The notes beneath the pieces are model-generated. The model saw nothing but the letters and a program-made list of their open reading frames with translations. It made no database searches and was not told where the DNA came from. Shown here in pieces: positions 26,589 to 34,044 of a stretch of 40,896 nucleotides of DNA. Both the position numbers and the translations under genes were made by a program. Within the stretch, counting starts at the first letter, position 1. The number at the start of each line of letters is the position of its first letter. The DNA is from Caulobacteraceae bacterium (lineage in GTDB: Bacteria; Pseudomonadota; Alphaproteobacteria; Caulobacterales; Aquidulcibacteraceae), in assembly GCA_009773335.1 (NCBI GenBank), contig WRPF01000052.1:1-40896 (forward strand), written 5' to 3'.

Positions 26589-26687
26589 CTCGATCCCGGC
26601 GAAAGCCGGGACCCATTTTCGTCGGACCTCAAGGGCCGCGCGGCAACGGTCGAAGTGGAATGGGCCCCGGCCTTCGCCGGGGCCGAG
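26589..26687. repeat. Inverted repeat of the GGCGAAAGCCGGGACCCATT type
   Basis: The arms at 26589-26617 and 26659-26687 are 29 bases long and reverse complementary with four mismatches; each arm has an inner hairpin (CCCGGC-GAAA-GCCGGG and CCCCGGC-CTTC-GCCGGGG). Elements of this sequence are widely scattered in alphaproteobacterial intergenic regions. It lies in the 243-base gap between the DUF7662-like gene and adenine deaminase. A further small dyad (CCTCC-AAGG-GGAGG) lies near 26712-26725. Confidence 0.75.
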
Positions 26688-26778
26688 CGGCTTGCGTTTC
26701 GCGGGGGTTTCCCTCCAAGGGGAGGAAAGTGTACGCGCCGCGTTGAATCTCCGACGCGATCGCGCGAATGCTGGGGCC

Positions 26779-27747
26779 ATGACGCTCCCGCCAAAGACCC
26801 CTTGGGCCGAACTCCACCTCCACCTTGAAGGCTCGCTGGAGCCGGAAATGCTGTTCGCGCTGGCGCAGCGCAACAAGGTCGACATTCCGTTCAGGTCCGT
26901 GGAGGCGGTGCGCGCGGCGTACAGCTTCTCCAACCTGCAGGACTTCCTCGACATCTACTATCAGGGCGCCAACGTCCTCCTCGCCGAGGAGGACTTCCAC
27001 GATCTCACCGCCGCCTACCTCGACCGCGCCGCCGCCGACGGCGTGACGCATGTGGAGGTGTTCTTCGATCCGCAGACCCACACCGATCGCGGCGTGCCGT
27101 TCGATACGGTGATCAAAGGCGTGCTCGGCGGGCTCGAGGCGGGGAAGGCGAAACACGGGGTTTCGAGCGGCCTGATCCTGTGCCTCCTGCGCCACCTCGA
27201 TGAAGAAGCGGGCCTCGCAACGTTGAAAGAGGCCGAGCCGTGGTTTGATCGCCTCCTCGGCGTCGGCCTCGATTCCTCGGAGGTCGGCCATCCGCCGTCG
27301 AAGTTCGCGCGCGCCTTCGCGCTCGCCGGCGAAGCCGGGTTGAAGCGCGTGGCGCACGCCGGCGAGGAGGGGCCGCCCGAATACGTGTGGGAAGCGCTCG
27401 ACGTGCTGAAGGTCGACCGCATCGACCACGGCAACCGCGCGCTGGAGGATGCGCGCCTCGTCGATCGGCTGCGGGAGGAGCAGATGACGCTGACCGTGTG
27501 CCCGCTCTCGAACCTCTCGCTGTGCGTGGTGAAATCGCTGGAGAACCACCCGCTGCAACGGATGCTCGATCTCGGCCTGCGCGCCACCATCAACTCCGAC
27601 GACCCCGCCTATTTCGGCGGCTACATCGGCGCCAACATCGCCGCGCTGAAGCTCTCCGACGAGGACCGGGCGACGCTCGCCCGCAACAGCTTCCTCGGGT
27701 CCTTCCTGCCGGAGGCGGAAAAACAGAAACGCCTCGCCGTTCTGTGA
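26779..27747 (+). CDS. Adenine deaminase (adenosine deaminase superfamily)
   Basis: A 322-residue metal-dependent deaminase. Metal ligands are in ELHLHLEGSLEPEM (H13, H15), the next signature is VAHAGEEGPPEYVWEAL with its His and catalytic Glu, then DRIDHGNRALED and INSDDPAYFGGYIG with the Asp pair. The SDDPAYFGGY form is typical of the adenine deaminase (type 2, Aah1-like) branch, not of adenosine deaminases, so conversion of adenine to hypoxanthine in purine salvage is the preferred call. The frame runs 29 codons further up, but those cross repeat DNA. It stands alone downstream of a palindromic element. Confidence 0.85.
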   Translation: MTLPPKTPWAELHLHLEGSLEPEMLFALAQRNKVDIPFRSVEAVRAAYSFSNLQDFLDIYYQGANVLLAEEDFHDLTAAYLDRAAADGVTHVEVFFDPQTHTDRGVPFDTVIKGVLGGLEAGKAKHGVSSGLILCLLRHLDEEAGLATLKEAEPWFDRLLGVGLDSSEVGHPPSKFARAFALAGEAGLKRVAHAGEEGPPEYVWEALDVLKVDRIDHGNRALEDARLVDRLREEQMTLTVCPLSNLSLCVVKSLENHPLQRMLDLGLRATINSDDPAYFGGYIGANIAALKLSDEDRATLARNSFLGSFLPEAEKQKRLAVL

Positions 27748-27820
27748 CCGCGCCGCGGTCTGGACTTCGCCCGATTCAGTGGCCTTCTAGGCGCGGGACA
27801 ATTCCTCGGGAGGACTGAAC

Positions 27821-28264
27821 ATGCGGAAATTCCTGCTCGCGGCCGCACTCGCTGCGGCGACCCTCGGCGCCGGCGCCGTGATGCCCGCGCAGACCGCGCA
27901 GGCGCAGGTCGGCACGGCCATTCCCGCCGCCGGCCTCACCGGCGACTGGGCCGGCGGCTACGTCTCGGCGGACGGCGCGGACGTGAACACCTTCACCGTG
28001 AAGCTGCGCCAGGCGGGCGGGACGATCTCGGGCACGATCTACGAGACGAACGTCTTCGGCGACCAGTCGCGCGCGCTGTTCCTCACCTCCACCTTCGCCG
28101 GCACGATCGCCAACCGGCAGGTGCGCTTCACCAAGACCTACGACGGCTCTGGCGGCGTCTCGCACTCGGTGGTCTACACCGGCGCGCTCGAACCCAACGG
28201 CCGCCGCATCCGCGGGACCTTCAACGCCGGCGGCGCCGCGGGTACGTTCGAGATGGTGCGTTAG
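27821..28264 (+). CDS. Exported hypothetical protein
   Basis: A 147-residue protein with a clear signal peptide (MRKFLLAAALAAATLGAGAV, cleavage near TAQAQ). The mature part has a GLTGDWAGGYVSADG start, then alternating beta strands (TVKLRQAGGTISGTIYET, RQVRFTKTYDG, RIRGTFNAGG) ending in GTFEMVR. The repeated strand-turn pattern with a leading GxWxGxY suggests a small beta-barrel of lipocalin-like type, which is structural inference only. A strong ribosome site (GGGAGGAC) precedes the ATG. The next gene, 15 bases on, is another exported protein, probably in the same operon. Confidence 0.7.
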   Translation: MRKFLLAAALAAATLGAGAVMPAQTAQAQVGTAIPAAGLTGDWAGGYVSADGADVNTFTVKLRQAGGTISGTIYETNVFGDQSRALFLTSTFAGTIANRQVRFTKTYDGSGGVSHSVVYTGALEPNGRRIRGTFNAGGAAGTFEMVR

Positions 28265-28279
28265 GGGAGACTTGAAGCC

Positions 28280-28873
28280 ATGGTGAAATTCACAAGGGCG
28301 GCGATGGCCGCATGCGCGCTGCTGTTCGCGGCGCCGGCCTTCGCGCAGCAGGCCTATCCGCTCGCCTGTCGGGGCGGCGGAGACATGCGCATCACCATAT
28401 CGCCGCGCACCGCGTATGGCGGCCTCGTGCGGAGCCCGGCCGATTGCGAGCGGCGTGCGGGAGCGCCGCTGGATTGCAGGCTGACGCGGATGACCTGGCT
28501 TGAGGCCACGGATGTCACGATCCATTTCGCGCATGCGCCGCAAGCCGGAGCAGTCGCCAGTCCCGGCCCCGGCCAATGCGCGTGGCTTGACCGTCCGATG
28601 CACGCCAACGAAGCGTCGATCCTCGCCTTCGAACTTCCCGGACAGTCGCCGAACCAGGAGCTGGCGCCGGTGTTCACCGCGCGCGGCAATGCAAACTTCC
28701 GGCTTGAGCGCCTCAATGGCGCAACGCGCGATAACGATCCCTGGGTGCTGCAGCTGAACACGATCCTCGACGCGATGGACCGTGGGGAACGCTTCACCGT
28801 CTACGCCCATTCGCTGGACTCCGGGACGCTGCGCCTGACCGCCGTGTCCCTGAACGCCGACGGGCCGAACTAG
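28280..28873 (+). CDS. Exported hypothetical protein
   Basis: A 197-residue protein with a signal peptide (MVKFTRAAMAACALLFAAPA, cleavage after AFA). The mature part has three cysteines in its first half (LACRGGG, ADCERR, LDCRLTR) and one in GQCAWLDRP, enough for two disulfides, and is mostly beta-rich. I do not recognise the family. It follows the gene at 27821 after 15 bases. Its stop codon shares the bases CTAG (28870-28873) with the stop of the convergent M20 gene. Confidence 0.65.
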   Translation: MVKFTRAAMAACALLFAAPAFAQQAYPLACRGGGDMRITISPRTAYGGLVRSPADCERRAGAPLDCRLTRMTWLEATDVTIHFAHAPQAGAVASPGPGQCAWLDRPMHANEASILAFELPGQSPNQELAPVFTARGNANFRLERLNGATRDNDPWVLQLNTILDAMDRGERFTVYAHSLDSGTLRLTAVSLNADGPN

Positions 28874-30180
28874 GGCTGCGCGTTCGCCTCAAGATAGCGG
28901 ATCGCCGACAGCACGTGCGTGCGCACGCCGAGCGGCAGGACTTTCTCGTTGACGTCGAACTGCGGCGAGTGGTTGGGCGGCGAGGTCGAAGGATCGACGC
29001 CGTCCGCACTTGCGCCGAGATGGTAGAAGACGCCGGGGATCTTTTCCTGGAAGGCGGAGAAATCCTCCGACACCATCGTCGGCCGGCTCGCCGCGTTCAC
29101 GTTCGCAGCCCCCGCCGCCTCCTGCAGTGCCGGCAGCACCGCAGCCGAGAGCGCCGGGTCGTTGAACGTCACCGCGCCCGACGAACGGAACGTCACTTCC
29201 GCGCGCGCGCCGTAGCTCGCCGCGAGGTTCATCACCGTCGCCTCGATGCGCTTCTTGATGGTCTCGCGCTGCGCCGCATCGAACGTGCGCAGCGTGCCGG
29301 TCATCGTCACGTCCTGGGGGATGATGTTGTAGCGCACGCCGCCGTTGATGGTGGCGATGGTCACGATGGTCGGCGTCGCGGTGACGTCCACGGTGCGCGC
29401 GGCCACCGTGTTGAGTTCGCTGACGATCGCGCTCGACAGCGAGATCACGTCGATGCCCTGCCAGGGCCACGCGCCGTGCGTCTGCCTGCCGTGCAGCGCG
29501 ATGTTGATCTGGTCGGCCGCGGCCATGAAGCCTTCCGGGCGGTAGAACACCGTGCCCGGCACGCCCGGCACCACGTGCAGCCCGAAGATCGCCGCCGGCG
29601 CCGGGTTCGCCAGCGCGCCTTCCGCGATCATCATCGGCGCGCCGCCCTCTTGCCCCGCAGGCGGGCCTTCCTCGGCGGGCTGGAAGATGAACACGATCGT
29701 GCCGCGGATCTGCGCCTTCATGCCGGCAAGCACTTCGGCCGCGCCCATCAGCATCGCGATGTGCGCGTCGTGGCCGCACGCGTGCGTCACCGGCGTCGAT
29801 GCGCCGTTGAACGTGCCGGTCGCGCGCGATGCGAAGGGCAGCCCCGTCGCCTCCAGCACCGGCAGCGCGTCCATGTCCGTGCGCAGCGCCACCACTGGAC
29901 CGGGCAACCCACCACGCAACACCCCGACCACGCCCGTATGCGCCACACGCTCGCGCACCTCGATGCCGAGCCGCCGCAGATGCGCCGCCACCAGCCGCGC
30001 CGTGCGCACCTCGCTGTTGGCGAGTTCCGGGTTTGCGTGGATGTCGCGCCGCCACTGCACCACCTTCGGCGTCACCGCGTCCACGCGCTGCGTGACGTTC
30101 GCGAGCGGGATGGGGTCCGCGTGCGCGGCCAGCGGGCTGAGCGCGAGTGCGGCGGCGAAGAAAGAAGCGAGGGCTTTCAA
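28870..30180 (-). CDS. Secreted M20 family amidohydrolase/carboxypeptidase
   Basis: A 436-residue zinc hydrolase with a signal peptide (LKALASFFAAALALSPLAA, cleavage near AHA). It has the M20D (aminoacylase/hippurate hydrolase-like) motifs: RRDIHANPELANSE, ALRTDMDALPV with the bridging Asp, THACGHDAHIAMLMGAA, FQPAEEGP with the general-base Glu pair, the dimerisation-domain HGRQTHGAWPW and VSEDFSAFQEKIPG. The start is a TTG with CAGGAG seven bases upstream, giving the signal peptide; the frame is open far upstream but that part is noise. It would cleave N-acyl amino acids or peptides in the periplasm or outside. Confidence 0.9.
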   Translation of the reverse strand: MKALASFFAAALALSPLAAHADPIPLANVTQRVDAVTPKVVQWRRDIHANPELANSEVRTARLVAAHLRRLGIEVRERVAHTGVVGVLRGGLPGPVVALRTDMDALPVLEATGLPFASRATGTFNGASTPVTHACGHDAHIAMLMGAAEVLAGMKAQIRGTIVFIFQPAEEGPPAGQEGGAPMMIAEGALANPAPAAIFGLHVVPGVPGTVFYRPEGFMAAADQINIALHGRQTHGAWPWQGIDVISLSSAIVSELNTVAARTVDVTATPTIVTIATINGGVRYNIIPQDVTMTGTLRTFDAAQRETIKKRIEATVMNLAASYGARAEVTFRSSGAVTFNDPALSAAVLPALQEAAGAANVNAASRPTMVSEDFSAFQEKIPGVFYHLGASADGVDPSTSPPNHSPQFDVNEKVLPLGVRTHVLSAIRYLEANAQP

Positions 30181-30278
30181 GGCGATCTCCTGAGACGGTC
30201 GCCGCCACGATGCAGGCGGGCGATGGCGCTGTCCATGCGCGCTTTGCGTGCGATCGCCTCCGGGCGTATGGTCAGGCC

Positions 30279-30566
30279 ATGAAGCGCCGCACCCTCCATC
30301 TGACCCTGCTTGCCCTCGGGTCGGCGTGCGCGCTCGCAGCGGTGGCGCAGCCAGTTCTGGAAAAGCCCAAGGACAAGCCCGCAGAACCGCCGCGCGTGGT
30401 CCATGGCGGCAGCGAAGGTCTTCCGGTCTTCGAGGGCGTCGTGAAACCGGGCGATACGAAGTACACGATGTTCCTGCCGGACGGCACGCCGGTGCGGGCC
30501 GCGACGTCGCCCGCGCCAAAGACCAAGGGCGGCGATCCGAAGTCCGCCAAGAAGAAGACCCCCTGA
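30279..30566 (+). CDS. Small exported hypothetical protein
   Basis: A 95-residue protein with a signal peptide (MKRRTLHLTLLALGSACALA, then AVAQP). The mature part is short, Lys/Pro-rich (EKPKDKPAEPPRVVHGG) and ends in a basic tail (PKSAKKKTP). A central segment, GLPVFEGVVKPGDTKYTMFL, is the only part that looks folded. The Cys at residue 17 is not in a good lipobox. I do not recognise it. The start is chosen for the signal peptide; the upstream frame is arginine-rich noise. Confidence 0.5.
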   Translation: MKRRTLHLTLLALGSACALAAVAQPVLEKPKDKPAEPPRVVHGGSEGLPVFEGVVKPGDTKYTMFLPDGTPVRAATSPAPKTKGGDPKSAKKKTP

Positions 30567-30621
30567 GCGGATCGACCCGGCGCACACCGCTATAGTCCGC
30601 GCTCGATTCGGAGCCCCACCC

Positions 30622-30876
30622 ATGTCCGCCCCCCGTTACGCGCGCCTGCGCGCCTATCTCGCCGGCCTCGAAGGCGATCCCGCGACCCTGACCTTCGAGA
30701 CCATCGAGGAAATCGTCGGCGGCGAACTCCCGGAGGCTGCGCGGGCCGACGAGGACTGGTGGTCCAACGAACCCGGCCAGATCGTGCGCCGCCAGACCGA
30801 GGGCTGGCTCGACGCCGGCTACATCGTCGCCGACGTGGATCTCGAGCGGGGCGTTGCGCGGTTCGTCGAGGACTGA
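30622..30876 (+). CDS. DUF7662-like small protein (copy 2)
   Basis: An 84-residue paralogue of the gene at 26287-26535. The shared skeleton is Y-x2-LR-x2-L, LTFExIExIxG, LPxxA, an aromatic-W/x-N motif (EDWWSNEP here, RSFWANDN there), W-x-DAGY-x-V-x2-VD and a final V-x-RF. The sequence between is diverged, with more acidic residues here. Function unknown. It lies four bases upstream of another small gene and is surely co-transcribed with it. Confidence 0.7.
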   Translation: MSAPRYARLRAYLAGLEGDPATLTFETIEEIVGGELPEAARADEDWWSNEPGQIVRRQTEGWLDAGYIVADVDLERGVARFVED

Positions 30877-30880
30877 GCGG

Positions 30881-31192
30881 ATGCGCCTGCGCTTCTTCTT
30901 CGATCCGGGCGCGGGCGTGTGCTTCTGGTCCGGCGACGACGAGGCCCGGGCGCGGTTCGGCGACTATCCCGTCGACATCGCGGCGCTGGGCCTCGACCCG
31001 GCGCTGGCGGCTCGCGGGGAGGCGCTCATCGCCCGCCACGACCTGTCGCTCGACTGGAACGATCCGGGCGGGCCGTCGCCATGGACCGGGGCCGAACGGG
31101 CCGCGTTCGCAGCCGATGCACGCGCCTTCCTCGCGGACATGCGCGGCGCGCTGCCTTCGATTAGGATTGACGACGAGACCGTGTCGCCCTGA
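30881..31192 (+). CDS. Small hypothetical protein, partner of the DUF7662-like gene
   Basis: A 103-residue soluble protein with features LRFFFDPGAGVCFWSGDDEA, YPVDIAALGLDP and, in the second half, LSLDWNDPGGPSPWTGAERA followed by a helix. From memory, proteins with the same DPGGPSPW signature and length occur as uncharacterised proteins in actinobacteria and elsewhere; that is a recollection, not a search result. The ATG lies eight bases after GAGGACTGA, and the gap to the previous gene is four bases. Acidic composition and small size would fit an inhibitor or immunity protein, but there is no direct evidence. Confidence 0.6.
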   Translation: MRLRFFFDPGAGVCFWSGDDEARARFGDYPVDIAALGLDPALAARGEALIARHDLSLDWNDPGGPSPWTGAERAAFAADARAFLADMRGALPSIRIDDETVSP

Positions 31193-31277
31193 CCGATGCG
31201 CCGTGGTGCATCTGTTTGCCGGCGCGGCGGCATCCTTCCGGATGCAGGGCGCGCAGAGGCGCAGACGGAGAATGCTG

Positions 31278-31847
31278 ATGATGGTGCGTTTCGGACTTGC
31301 GGCGCTGGCGCTGATCGGGCTCGCGGCCTGCTCCCAGGGCAAGGTCGAGGTGACCGGCGACAACGGCCAGAAGGTCGTCGTGAACGGCCGGGGTGGTTAC
31401 ACGCTGCAGGTCGTCGGCGACGACGGCGCGCAGGTCTATATCGTCACCGCGCCGGACGGGCGCACGGCTGCGGCAAAGGTCGAGGACGGGGTCTCCGCGC
31501 TGTTTGGACCGGCGGAAGCGCAGAACATGGTCGCCCGTCAGCAGGCGGTGATGGCCGCCGCCAGCGCCGAGCGCGACGAGGGTCAGGGCGATGAGGTCAA
31601 CATCTCCGTGCCGGGCTTTTCGCTACAGGTGTCGGGCGACGACTCCAGCGGCGACCGCGGCACGGTGCGGATGAAGGCTGCCGGGTTCGATCTCGACGTG
31701 AACGCCGACGACGACGGCGCCGGCAATGAACGCGCTGTGGTGCGGATCGGCGGTGTGGATGCGGACTCCGCGCGCGAGTTCATCGACGGCACGGACGGCA
31801 TGTCCGAAGAGACCAAGGCGCAGATGCGCGAGAAGCTCGGCCTGTAG
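31278..31847 (+). CDS. Acidic lipoprotein
   Basis: A 189-residue predicted lipoprotein. The signal sequence MMVRFGLAALALIGLAACSQ ends in a lipobox with the acylated Cys. The mature part is strongly acidic (DDDGAGNE, SGDDSSGDRG) with beta-type repeats (VEVTGDNGQKVVVNG, LQVVGDDGAQVYIVT, LQVSGDD, LDVNADDD), suggesting a repeated strand-turn surface. No known family is recognised. The Met at 31278 is chosen because GGAG lies seven bases upstream; an ATG at 31272 is too close to it and one at 31281 is also possible. Confidence 0.7.
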   Translation: MMVRFGLAALALIGLAACSQGKVEVTGDNGQKVVVNGRGGYTLQVVGDDGAQVYIVTAPDGRTAAAKVEDGVSALFGPAEAQNMVARQQAVMAAASAERDEGQGDEVNISVPGFSLQVSGDDSSGDRGTVRMKAAGFDLDVNADDDGAGNERAVVRIGGVDADSAREFIDGTDGMSEETKAQMREKLGL

Positions 31848-31879
31848 AGACGGCCGCCGAAACGCTTTAGAAGCGGGCC

Positions 31880-32617
31880 ATGCGCGTCGATGTGCTCGCC
31901 CTGCAGAGATTCTACGCATCCAGCCTGGGCGCGGCGGCGCGGGCCGCCGCAGCCGGGCGTATGGAAACGCTGTGGCCGGGGTGCGCGGGGCTGGATGTGC
32001 TGGGACTCGGCTACGCTGGTCCGTTGATTGAACCGTGGCGCGGGACCGCGCGGCGCGTCATTTCCTTCATGCCCGCCGAGCAAGGGGCTGAGCGGTGGCC
32101 CGAGACCGGCCCCTCGGCGGTGGTGCTCGGCGACGAGTTGCGCCTGCCGTTCGCTGACGCGGTGTTCGACCGCGTCATCCTCGTGCATGCCCTTGAGGAA
32201 GCCGCTGCGCCGCAGCAGTTCCTGCGCGAGGTCTGGCGCGTGATGGCGCCGGAAGGCCGGATCGTCGTCATCGCCGCCAACCGGGCGGGGCTCTGGGCGC
32301 TGGGCGACGCCACGCCTTTCGGTCACGGCCGTCCGTTCTCGCGCCGTCAGCTCGGCCGGCTGATGGCCGACGCCATGTTCGAGCCGACCGCTTCGGCGGT
32401 GGCGCTGCATGCGCCGCCCTGGAGCTGGACGGCCCCGTTGGCGGACGGGCTGGAGCGTGCGGGCCGGCTGCTGCGATCCCCGTTCGGCGGCATCGTGATG
32501 ATGGAGGCGGTCAAGCGTCTCTACGCTGCAACAGCGAAGGAGGGTCGCGAAGTCCTTCTCGCCAAAGCCCCGGCGCATGCTGCACCGCACTTGCACAAAA
32601 CTGACGCATCGGATTGA
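31880..32617 (+). CDS. SAM-dependent methyltransferase (class I, Methyltransf_11 type)
   Basis: A 245-residue class I methyltransferase. The first glycine-rich strand is LDVLGLGYAGPLIEP, the acidic loop is less clear, and post-motif strands are LPFADAVFDRVILVHALEEA and LREVWRVMAPEGRIVVIAAN, the classic Methyltransf_11 pattern. RPFSRRQLGRLMADAMFEP follows. Substrate unknown. It is nine bases upstream of the PII gene, so the two are likely one operon. Confidence 0.8.
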   Translation: MRVDVLALQRFYASSLGAAARAAAAGRMETLWPGCAGLDVLGLGYAGPLIEPWRGTARRVISFMPAEQGAERWPETGPSAVVLGDELRLPFADAVFDRVILVHALEEAAAPQQFLREVWRVMAPEGRIVVIAANRAGLWALGDATPFGHGRPFSRRQLGRLMADAMFEPTASAVALHAPPWSWTAPLADGLERAGRLLRSPFGGIVMMEAVKRLYAATAKEGREVLLAKAPAHAAPHLHKTDASD

Positions 32618-32626
32618 CTGGCGTTC

Positions 32627-32971
32627 ATGAAACTTGTAACAGCCATCATCAAGCCGAGCCGTCTCGATCCGGTCCTTGAGGCGCTCAAGGAAGCCGGGGC
32701 CACGGGGCTGACCGTCACCGAAGTGCGCGGGTTTGGGCGCCAGAAGGGCAAGACGGAGGTCTATCGCGGCGCCGAATACGCCGTGAAGCTCCTGCCGAAG
32801 ATGAAGCTTGAGGTCGTCTGTCCGGCCGATCGCGCCGAGCGCATCGTCGACGCGATCATGGACGCCGCCAAGAGCGGCAAGATCGGCGACGGCAAGATCT
32901 GGGTGGCGGATCTTGAGTCTGTCGTGCGCATCCGCACCGGCGAGCGCGACGAGCAGGCTGTGCTGGATTAG
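32627..32971 (+). CDS. Nitrogen regulatory protein PII
   Basis: A 114-residue PII signal protein. It begins MKLVTAIIKPSRLDPVLEAL, and the T-loop GRQKGKTEVYRGAEY carries Y51, the uridylylation site. The B-loop and C-loop are seen as MDAAKSGKIGDGKIWVADLE and VVRIRTGERDEQAV with the ATP-binding Arg residues. PII proteins sense 2-oxoglutarate and ATP/ADP and control glutamine synthetase, ammonium transport or adenylyltransferase. The usual neighbours glnA or amtB are absent; it follows a methyltransferase gene. GlnB against GlnK cannot be decided from this. Its stop overlaps the convergent gene's stop (TTAG, 32968-32971). Confidence 0.93.
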   Translation: MKLVTAIIKPSRLDPVLEALKEAGATGLTVTEVRGFGRQKGKTEVYRGAEYAVKLLPKMKLEVVCPADRAERIVDAIMDAAKSGKIGDGKIWVADLESVVRIRTGERDEQAVLD

Positions 32972-33360
32972 GGCGGATCCCTTAGCAAGGTTAGCGGGAT
33001 GCGCTGGCCGCCCTGCACCCAGAAGCCGACAAGTCGCCCATTCTCGCCTGCATCACCTTCGAAACGGCCGCCAACTGCGGGTGCCTCGATCACGACATTC
33101 TGCACCCGCGCTGAACCCACGCGGATCGCGAACCCGTCTTCTCCGCCGGGATCGAGCATGCGGGCAGAGCCGGCGCCGTCGATGGCAATCGAAAACACGA
33201 GATCCACGCCCTCCTTGTTTTTGAGAGGCCCCAAACGTCCACGCCAAACGCCTTCGAGCGCGACGCGCTCATCTCCCAGGGCTGCCGCCGGAACGGCTAC
33301 GAAGGTTCCCGCAAGGATGGCTGTGAGCGCGCGACGAGAGATCATGGATGGCCATTGCAT
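32968..33360 (-). CDS. Exported small hypothetical protein
   Basis: A 130-residue protein with a signal peptide containing SRRALTAILAGTFVAVPAAA, which could use the twin-arginine route (Arg-Arg before a weakly hydrophobic core). The mature part begins near LEGVWRGRLGPLKN and is beta-rich, ending GFWVQGGQRIPLTLLRD. That layout (GxWxG near the start, strand repeats, closing hydrophobic strand) resembles the exported protein at 27821, though identity is low. A second possible start is the Met at 33345; neither has a clear ribosome site. It is convergent with the PII gene. Confidence 0.6.
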   Translation of the reverse strand: MQWPSMISRRALTAILAGTFVAVPAAALGDERVALEGVWRGRLGPLKNKEGVDLVFSIAIDGAGSARMLDPGGEDGFAIRVGSARVQNVVIEAPAVGGRFEGDAGENGRLVGFWVQGGQRIPLTLLRDPP

Positions 33361-33390
33361 GGGAAAAGCGACTAGGGCATGGCGGCGGCC

Positions 33391-34044
33391 TCACGCCCGC
33401 AGCTTCACCACTTCCGCCGCCGGCTTCACCGCGACGTCCGTGGCTGTCACCGCGAACACCACGTCCTCGGCGAACCAGTTCGCGCGCCACAGCACCTTCG
33501 CGAACGGCGAACCGGAGTGTCCGCCGCTGATCGGCACGCCGCGTTCGATCATCAGGCCGAGGCCTGCACACAGCTCCGCGAAGTCGCGCACGGTGCACAG
33601 GTGGATGTTGCCCGTCTCGTGCCAGCTCGACGGCAGGGACGGGTTCACCGGCATGCGGCCGCTGAACATGAGCGCCATGCGCGTCTTCCAGTGGCCGAAG
33701 TTCGGCAGCGAGACGATCACGCGGTCGCCGATGCGCGCGAGTTCCGCGAGCACCTCGCCGGGGCGATGCACCGCCTGGATGGTCTTGGACAGAATGACGT
33801 AGTCGAAGGAGCGGTCGGGGAAGAAATGCAGGTCGCGGTCGGCGTCGCCCTGCACGACCGCGAGGCCCTTGGTCACGCACGCGTTCACGCCCGCCTGCGA
33901 GAGCTCCATGCCGCGGCCCTTCACGCGCTTCTCGCGGATGAGCTTTTCCAGCAAAGCGCCGTCGCCGCAGCCGACGTCGAGCACGCGCGCGCCTTCGCGC
34001 ACGAGCGCCGAGATCACTTCATAGTCTGCGCGGGCGGATTTCAC
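33391..34044 (-). CDS. metW: Methionine biosynthesis protein MetW
   Basis: A 217-residue methyltransferase-fold protein of the MetW family, which works with MetX in homoserine acylation. It opens [20 protein letters not shown], followed by the glycine loop [49 protein letters not shown] and the long family segment [11 protein letters not shown]. The GTG start overlaps the metX stop (GTGA, 34041-34044), so the two are translationally coupled. The frame is open upstream inside metX in another phase and is rejected there. Confidence 0.93.
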   Translation of the reverse strand: MKSARADYEVISALVREGARVLDVGCGDGALLEKLIREKRVKGRGMELSQAGVNACVTKGLAVVQGDADRDLHFFPDRSFDYVILSKTIQAVHRPGEVLAELARIGDRVIVSLPNFGHWKTRMALMFSGRMPVNPSLPSSWHETGNIHLCTVRDFAELCAGLGLMIERGVPISGGHSGSPFAKVLWRANWFAEDVVFAVTATDVAVKPAAEVVKLRA

